A stretch of DNA of 64,000 nt. It comes from Marinimicrobium hydrolyticum (GTDB taxonomy: Bacteria; Pseudomonadota; Gammaproteobacteria; Pseudomonadales; Cellvibrionaceae). Shown piece by piece: positions 58,633 to 64,000 of this stretch (position 1 is the stretch's first letter; each line of letters opens with the position of its first letter). The notes beneath the pieces are model-generated. The model did no database searches. It saw nothing but the letters and a program-made list of their open reading frames with translations, and was not told the origin of the DNA. Location: NCBI RefSeq assembly GCF_030848505.1, contig NZ_JAVDDU010000001.1:124001-188000 (forward strand), written 5' to 3'. The position numbers and the translations under genes were made by a program.

Positions 58633-59559
58633 TTGAGTTTATTTCGCGCAAGCTCTAAGCAAAGAGAAGTGGTTGGCGTTCAATTCAGCGCTGACGGGAT
58701 TGCCTTTGCCCACGTATTTCCTAATGGCCCGGTTCCCCAGGTCCGCCATTGCGAATTCATCCCCCTTTCCGATCAGGCCAGCCCTGAAGAAGCCCTGCAG
58801 GCGCGTGTGGATCGCCTTGGTTTACGCGGGCGCACCTGCAACTTGGTGTTGGGCCGTGAGGATTACACGTTACTGCTGGTGGAGGCACCGGCGGTGCCGG
58901 CCAATGAGCTGCGCCAGGCCCTAAGCTGGAAAGTGCGGGATCTGATTGACTTCCCCGTGGCGGAAGCCGTAGTGGACGCCTTCCTGTTACCCGAAGATAA
59001 ATCCCGGGGCAGTAAGCGCATGGCCTATGTGGCTGTAGCCCGGCGCGCCACCATCACCCGTTTGGTGAATCAAGCCAATGAAAGCGATTTGAAACTCGCC
59101 AGTATTGATATTCCCGAATTGGCCCTGCGAAATTTAGTGGTGAATTGCTGCGAGACAGACCGCGGTGCGGCACTGGTGAAGTTGGTGCCCGGTGGTGGCA
59201 GCCTTCAAATTGTGCGCGGTGACGACTTGTTTCTAGCCCGTCAGTTTGCGCTGCCCTATGAGGGTGGCCTGCTGGAAGATCTGCCCGCCGATGCACTGGT
59301 GCTGGAATTGCAGCGCTCCCTGGATTATTTCGAGCGGCAAATGCGTCAGCCCCCACCGGCTCAAGTGTATCTGGCCGGAGAAAACGTCAGCGCAGACAAG
59401 CTCACCGACGAAATTCAATCGGCCCTACCGGCCGATCTAACGCTCTTGTCTCTGGCGCCGGGCTTGGACATCGACGCCCAGATCCCCGCACACAGCTTAT
59501 CCCTTTGCCTGGATGCCCTGGGTGCAGGGTTGCGCACTGAAAAGCGCGAGGAAGGCTGA
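58633..59559 (+). CDS. mshI: MSHA biogenesis protein MshI (PilM-like)
   Basis: 308 residues from a TTG at 58633, with AGGG 7 bases upstream. An actin/PilM-like cytoplasmic protein of the inner-membrane assembly platform. First gene of the MSHA operon and a few bases before the PilN-like gene. MSHA pili serve in adhesion and surface sensing. Confidence 0.8.
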   Translation: MSLFRASSKQREVVGVQFSADGIAFAHVFPNGPVPQVRHCEFIPLSDQASPEEALQARVDRLGLRGRTCNLVLGREDYTLLLVEAPAVPANELRQALSWKVRDLIDFPVAEAVVDAFLLPEDKSRGSKRMAYVAVARRATITRLVNQANESDLKLASIDIPELALRNLVVNCCETDRGAALVKLVPGGGSLQIVRGDDLFLARQFALPYEGGLLEDLPADALVLELQRSLDYFERQMRQPPPAQVYLAGENVSADKLTDEIQSALPADLTLLSLAPGLDIDAQIPAHSLSLCLDALGAGLRTEKREEG

Positions 59560-59561
59560 GT

Positions 59562-60167
59562 ATGCAGCAGATAAACCTGTACCTTCCCGAATTTCGCCCC
59601 AATCGGAAACCGGTGCGCGCCGTACATATGGGCTGGGCACTCTTGGCCGCGGCCGTACTATTAGTCCTGATTTCTCTTTGGAGCAGCTACCGCACTGGCG
59701 GACTCGCCAATCAAGTCGCTCAGGAAGAGCAAAAACTGAATGAATTACAAGGCCAGGTCGCCACGCTTCAACAACAGCAGCCGCGCCTGAGAGGCCCAGG
59801 CCTGGAAACCGAGGTGGAGCGCTTACAGCAAGAAATTCGCCGCCGGGAGCGGATTAAGGCCTTGATTGCCCAGCAAAACATGGGCAATGCCGAAGGCTTT
59901 TCCGGGCAGTTGCAAGGGCTGGCTCGCCAGTCCATGGAAGATCTTGCTTTGGAATGGTTTTCACTGCAGCAGGGCGGTGGCTATGTGGAGCTGGGCGGCC
60001 GGGTGCGCACTGCCGATCTCGTGCCCCTCTACTTGCAGCGGCTACGCCAGGAAGACAGTTTCGCCGGGGCCCGCTTTGGGGTGCTGGATATGGGCCGCGA
60101 TGAATCTACGGCGCCCGGTTTGGAGTTCAACCTCACCCGTGCCAAAGGGGAGGGCAGCCGACGATGA
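59562..60167 (+). CDS. MSHA assembly protein, PilN-like
   Basis: 201 residues: short cytoplasmic N terminus with a conserved QINLYLPEFRP motif (about 3-13), one membrane helix at about 25-42, a coiled-coil stretch (VAQEEQKLNELQGQVATLQQ) and a periplasmic domain. The N-terminal motif binds the PilM-like partner. It lies 2 bp after mshI and overlaps the next gene by 4 bp. Confidence 0.82.
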   Translation: MQQINLYLPEFRPNRKPVRAVHMGWALLAAAVLLVLISLWSSYRTGGLANQVAQEEQKLNELQGQVATLQQQQPRLRGPGLETEVERLQQEIRRRERIKALIAQQNMGNAEGFSGQLQGLARQSMEDLALEWFSLQQGGGYVELGGRVRTADLVPLYLQRLRQEDSFAGARFGVLDMGRDESTAPGLEFNLTRAKGEGSRR

Positions 60168-60820
60168 GCCCGAAGCTGAACGAACTAATTGAAAAAATTG
60201 ACGCTTACTCCCTGCGTGAGCGGGTGCTGTTGCTGTTGTGCGCGTTGGCGGTTCTGGTGGGTATCTGGCAACTGGCCATTGAAATGCCCCAGGAGCGGAA
60301 ACGGGCCCAATTGACGGCCGAACTGGAGCGAATCAGTACCGCACAGTCTGCCCAAGCGACACAAATCGCGGCTTTGAGCAGTGCTCTGGGTCAAACGGTA
60401 AATGGCGAAGTGTTTGCTGAGCGCGAAGCCCTACGGGCCCGGCTGCTGACACTGGATGACGAGCTGGCGGCTCTGTCCCAAGGGTTGGTCAGTGCCGACC
60501 AACTGCCACGCATTTTGCAGGACGTGTTGGTGTCCACCACGCGCTTGACGCTGCAGCGGGTACAAACACATCCGGTGCAAGAGTTACCTCTGTTGGGCGG
60601 CGGCGAAGAAGGCCGCTCCACCGGCGTGTACAAACACAGCGTCACGCTGCGTGTGACCGGGAGTTACTTCGAAGTATTGGGTTTTCTCCAATCACTCGAA
60701 GAGTTGCCTTGGCGTTTTTATTGGGACCGTCTCGACTACAAAGTCCAGGGTTATCCGCGCGGGGAAATTGATATCCGCGTTTATACCCTGAGTGCTGAGG
60801 AGGGGTTGCTGGGTGTGTAA
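60164..60820 (+). CDS. mshJ: MSHA biogenesis protein MshJ (PilO-like)
   Basis: 218 residues. One N-terminal membrane helix (about 20-38), a coiled coil and a periplasmic ferredoxin-like domain, as in PilO. It works with the PilN-like partner in the inner-membrane alignment complex of type IV pili. Confidence 0.82.
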   Translation: MSPKLNELIEKIDAYSLRERVLLLLCALAVLVGIWQLAIEMPQERKRAQLTAELERISTAQSAQATQIAALSSALGQTVNGEVFAEREALRARLLTLDDELAALSQGLVSADQLPRILQDVLVSTTRLTLQRVQTHPVQELPLLGGGEEGRSTGVYKHSVTLRVTGSYFEVLGFLQSLEELPWRFYWDRLDYKVQGYPRGEIDIRVYTLSAEEGLLGV

Positions 60821-61148
60821 AGTCATAGCCCTTTTATTGTTGGCGCTCGCAGTGCCGCTTTCGGCCAGCGCCGAGAGCCTTCAGGATCCAACTCGCCCGT
60901 TGGGCTACCGGACGGCGTCCAGTGCAAGTGTGGAGCTGGAACTGAACTCTATTTTGATTGGCGGAACACGCAAGCTGGCGGTGATTAACGGTCAGCAGCT
61001 GCGGGAAAACGAAGTAATTCAAGGCTCGGGCGGTGTTCGCCTACGAGCTATTGAGCCCCAAGCGGTAGTTCTGCAGCAGGGAACAAGAACCTGGCGTGTG
61101 CGTATGGCCGGTAACGGCGTCAGACGCACAGCGCCCACAGAGAATTGA
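60813..61148 (+). CDS. mshK: MSHA biogenesis protein MshK (PilP-like)
   Basis: 111 residues from a GTG at 60813, overlapping the mshJ stop. Signal peptide ([17 protein letters not shown]) then a short domain with DPTRPLGYR and a beta-rich part (VNEGQ-like [13 protein letters not shown]), as in PilP-type proteins that link the secretin to the inner membrane. Confidence 0.78.
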   Translation: MCKVIALLLLALAVPLSASAESLQDPTRPLGYRTASSASVELELNSILIGGTRKLAVINGQQLRENEVIQGSGGVRLRAIEPQAVVLQQGTRTWRVRMAGNGVRRTAPTEN

Positions 61149-61159
61149 GGTTGACCGAT

Positions 61160-62908
61160 ATGACGGAAAACTGGACCCTGTCCCCGGCCAAAGCCGCGCG
61201 CATGGCAATTATCGCACTGGCTACGCTCAGTGCCGGTTGCGCCCTGCAGCAGGATAGAACCCTCGCGGCGGAAACCGCCATGGACGAGATCGCACAAGAG
61301 CAGGCACAGCGCGATAGAGCTCGGGTCCCAGACGCAGTCAGCCGTGCGCTCACTGAGGACAGACCGACGCGCACGAGCGAAGCCGAGGCTGAGCGTTTCG
61401 ACGTATCGGTACGCAACGTTCCGGCGCGAACCTTTTTCCTTGGGCTGGTGGAAGGTACGGCGACTAACGTCGTTGTCCACCCGGATGTGAGCGGCAACAT
61501 CTCCCTGGATCTGAAAGACGTCACCGTTGAAGACGTACTCCGAGTAACGCGCGATATCTACGGTTACGAGTATCAGCGCACGGGCAACATCTACACCGTC
61601 TATGCCAACGAATTGCGTACCCAAGTGTTCCATGTTGATTACTTGGACGTGCAACGGGTGGGTGTGTCGGATACTCACGTCTCCATAGGTCGCAGCGAAA
61701 CGTCCGGTGGCGCCCGTGGGCGCACTGGCACGGGTGGTACGGGTGGCGGCGGTGGCAGCTTAAGCGACACCGCCAACCTATTGGGTATGCTTGAGGACGG
61801 TGCGGGCGGCCGTTCCAGCTCTCAATTGACTCCGGGCTCGCGCGTCCAAACCCTGAACCGCACCGATTTCTGGCGCTCTTTGCAGGAGACTGTCGGAGCC
61901 ATAATCGGCGGCGAAACCGGCGACCGTATGGTCATGGTTACACCTCAAGCCGGCATGTTGGTGGTCAAGGCACTGCCCCATGAGTTAAGTGCCGTGCGTG
62001 AATTTCTTGAACGCTCCGAGTTAAGCGTAAAACGCCAAGTGATACTGGAAGCGAAAATTCTTGAAGTGCGTTTGAGCGAAGGCTTTGAAGCAGGGGTTAA
62101 TTGGGATGCTATTAGCGGCCAGTTGGCGCACGAGTACAACCGCGGTCGTTTTGACACTAACGAAAGGCAGCGGAACATCCAAAACGGCAGCGTTTCGGCC
62201 TTGACTTCAAACAACGTTCTGCAGGCCAGCGAAAACCTATTCAGTTCTGTTCTCCAAGTAGGCGATATCAGCCAGCTGTTGTCTCTGTTGGAAACTCAAG
62301 GCAATGTGCAGGTGCTGTCCAGCCCACGGGTATCCACGGTCAACAACCAAAAAGCGCTGATCCGTGTGGGTACCGATGAATACTTTATTACCGGTATTTC
62401 CAGCCAAACCACGGCCAGTGTTGCCTCGGTTACGAGCACACCGAATATTGAACTCTCATCTTTCTTCAGCGGTATTGCTCTGGATGTTACGCCGCAAATT
62501 TCCGAAAACGGCGATGTGATTTTGCACATTCACCCAGTGGTGAGTGAGGTGACCGACCAACTCAAAGTGTTCACCATTGGCAACGAACAGTTTTCGTTAC
62601 CTCTTGCTCAAAGAGGCGTGCGTGAATCGGACAGCATCGTGCGTGCCGCCAGCGGCCAAGTGGTGGTGCTGGGCGGTTTGATGACCGAAAGCAACCGCGA
62701 TGTGGCGGGCAAGCGCCCCTTCCTGGGGGATATCCCTCTGCTCAACACTCTGTTTAGAACCCGGCATCAAGCCCGGGAGAAAACCGAGTTAGTGATTCTT
62801 CTCCGTCCCACGGTAATCGACGAAGGTACCTGGGACCAAGCCCTAGAAGGCAGCCGTGAACGCATGCGGCGCATGGGCGACAGTTATCGTCAGCAATGGG
62901 ACGACTAA
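61160..62908 (+). CDS. mshL: MSHA outer-membrane secretin MshL
   Basis: 582 residues from the ATG at 61160, preceded by GAGG. Lipoprotein-type signal with the lipobox LSAGCA; N-terminal STN/secretin-N region ([20 protein letters not shown]), a Gly-rich linker near 191-208, and the secretin domain from about 350 ([38 protein letters not shown]). It forms the outer-membrane pore for the pilus. Confidence 0.93.
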   Translation: MTENWTLSPAKAARMAIIALATLSAGCALQQDRTLAAETAMDEIAQEQAQRDRARVPDAVSRALTEDRPTRTSEAEAERFDVSVRNVPARTFFLGLVEGTATNVVVHPDVSGNISLDLKDVTVEDVLRVTRDIYGYEYQRTGNIYTVYANELRTQVFHVDYLDVQRVGVSDTHVSIGRSETSGGARGRTGTGGTGGGGGSLSDTANLLGMLEDGAGGRSSSQLTPGSRVQTLNRTDFWRSLQETVGAIIGGETGDRMVMVTPQAGMLVVKALPHELSAVREFLERSELSVKRQVILEAKILEVRLSEGFEAGVNWDAISGQLAHEYNRGRFDTNERQRNIQNGSVSALTSNNVLQASENLFSSVLQVGDISQLLSLLETQGNVQVLSSPRVSTVNNQKALIRVGTDEYFITGISSQTTASVASVTSTPNIELSSFFSGIALDVTPQISENGDVILHIHPVVSEVTDQLKVFTIGNEQFSLPLAQRGVRESDSIVRAASGQVVVLGGLMTESNRDVAGKRPFLGDIPLLNTLFRTRHQAREKTELVILLRPTVIDEGTWDQALEGSRERMRRMGDSYRQQWDD

Positions 62909-62924
62909 GGCGGGTTTAGGCCTT

Positions 62925-63881
62925 ATGTACCAGCAACATTTCGGGTTGCGTGAACTGCCGTTTTCCCTGACGCCGGACACGCAATTCTTTTTCGACAATC
63001 AGAGCCATCGCGAGGTGCTGAACACGCTCCTGTTGGCTCTGCGCCATAGCGAAGGGTTTATTAAAATCGTCGGGGAAGTGGGCACGGGTAAAACCCTGCT
63101 GTCCCGCAAACTGCTGGCGAGCCTTGGGCCTGAATTTGTTACGGCCTACATTCCCAATCCCTATTTAACACCGGACGAACTGAAGTGGTTTTTGGCGGAG
63201 GAAATCGGGGTCACTTACTCCCGGGACACACCCTCCTACGAACTTCTGACCGATATCTACCGGCAACTGGTGGCCATGGCCAAGCGCAAGCGGCGCGTGG
63301 TGCTGATTGTGGATGAAGCCCAGGCCATGCCCCGGGAAACCATTGAAGCGCTAAGGCTGCTGACTAATCTGGAAACCGAAAAGAGTAAGTTGCTGCAAGT
63401 GATATTGCTGGGCCAGCCAGAGCTGGATGATTTGCTTAATCGCCCGGATTTGCGCCAGCTCAAGCAGCGCATCGTGTTCGCCGAGTACCTGGACACGGTT
63501 CGTCGGAGTAGTTTGCCGGCCTATATTCAGTTTCGTTTGAGTTCGGCGGGCTATCAGGGTCCACCGCTGTTTACCCGCAGTGCGCTCAATCTTTTGTACC
63601 GAGCTTCGGGCGGGGTGCCTAGGCTGATTAACATCATTGCCCATAAGGCCATGTTGGCCACTTATGGACTGGGGCGTGAACGAGTAGGGCGTCGGCAAGT
63701 GGCCCGTGCCGCCTTGGATACGGCAGAGAGCCGCTCTTTGGGTCGCTGGCTGGCCCGCTACGATTATTGGCTTTGGGGTTTTACCGGCGCGGTGACAGCG
63801 CTTGCACTGATGGGTTTAATCGCTTGGTCAGGCGTGGGTCAGGGAATGGGCTTGAAAATAGCGTCGGGAGTTGGGCTATGA
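62925..63881 (+). CDS. mshM: MSHA biogenesis ATPase MshM
   Basis: 318 residues from the ATG at 62925 (MYQQHFGLRELPFSLTP), AAA+ ATPase of the ExeA family with Walker A GEVGTGKTL near 51-59 and Walker B VVLIVDEAQA, and one C-terminal membrane helix. Paralogous to gspA at 25123. It overlaps the mshN start by 4 bp. Confidence 0.92.
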   Translation: MYQQHFGLRELPFSLTPDTQFFFDNQSHREVLNTLLLALRHSEGFIKIVGEVGTGKTLLSRKLLASLGPEFVTAYIPNPYLTPDELKWFLAEEIGVTYSRDTPSYELLTDIYRQLVAMAKRKRRVVLIVDEAQAMPRETIEALRLLTNLETEKSKLLQVILLGQPELDDLLNRPDLRQLKQRIVFAEYLDTVRRSSLPAYIQFRLSSAGYQGPPLFTRSALNLLYRASGGVPRLINIIAHKAMLATYGLGRERVGRRQVARAALDTAESRSLGRWLARYDYWLWGFTGAVTALALMGLIAWSGVGQGMGLKIASGVGL

Positions 63882-64000
63882 GCCTGGTGAACGACATGCT
63901 CCGGGACTTGGATCGGCGGGGCGTTAAAGTGGCACGCTCTGACAGCCAAGGCCCGGAGCCCGAACGCGCAGTAGTGGACGGCCGACACTCCTCCCCCAAA
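63878..64000 (+). CDS. mshN: MSHA biogenesis protein MshN (partial)
   Basis: The start of a gene running off the window. The ATG overlaps the mshM stop (ATGA), and the first 41 codons read SLVNDMLRDLDRRG as in MshN, a TPR-type inner-membrane protein of the pilus machinery. Confidence 0.7.
   Translation, partial: MSLVNDMLRDLDRRGVKVARSDSQGPEPERAVVDGRHSSPK

Overview
The window looks like chromosomal DNA of a marine-type gammaproteobacterium, most like the Cellvibrionales/Alteromonadales (Marinimicrobium, Saccharophagus or Microbulbifer-like). This rests on gene content and order: an MSHA pilus operon, Pseudomonas-style long NrdA with two ATP-cones, a gspA/gspB pair, the miaB-phoH-ybeY-corC-lnt cluster, an Anr/Fnr regulator and dapD followed by a yffB-like gene. 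The taxon is inference; no rRNA or tRNA gene was seen.

Bases 1-13000 are accessory DNA. Small cassette-like genes (a partial membrane-anchored protein, a membrane protein, a GNAT, a lipoprotein, an Rmf-like protein) lead into a defence island. This holds a two-gene CBASS operon (2TM-SAVED effector and CD-NTase with an AGS-C sensor domain, 4105-6505) with a divergent WYL repressor of the CapW type (6642-7520). A candidate operator covers the CBASS -35 box. Next comes an Eco29kI-like restriction-modification pair (7925-9789) whose promoter carries a near-consensus LexA box. A DUF4062 gene, a 41-codon ORF and an unrecognised 303-residue gene follow, the last with an attC-like hairpin at its stop codon. 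CBASS and the R-M pair lie between two direct copies of a roughly 20-bp motif (3621 and 9858).

Bases 13000-43200 are mostly core genome: nrdB-nrdA with tandem NrdR boxes and a DnaA box upstream, purU, an AI-2E family permease, a stand-alone Hen1-like RNA methyltransferase, an orphan carbamoyltransferase, gspB-gspA, a DesK/DesR-like two-component pair, lnt-corC-ybeY-phoH-miaB, a 2OG oxygenase, a PEP-CTERM-like surface protein behind a perfect CRP-type site, selO, a DUF1461 protein, an MFS transporter and dapE. Two 92-bp palindromic elements (21085 and 37160) and clusters of REP-like repeats (20849, 26984) lie between genes.

Bases 43300-49200 are a second accessory segment between dapE and dapD: two lipoproteins, two GNATs, an XRE-2TM fusion, a kelch protein and a DUF2007 protein. 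Three copies of a 31-bp repeat lie here, each just 5' of a small minus-strand gene.

Bases 49500-64000 return to core functions: dapD, a Spx/ArsC-like gene, DUF4202-fnr, a cold-shock gene with a clear terminator, a glutaminyl cyclase-like protein, DUF502, ComFB, mnmC, two flavodoxins, trmL, and the start of the MSHA operon (mshI to mshN, cut by the window end).
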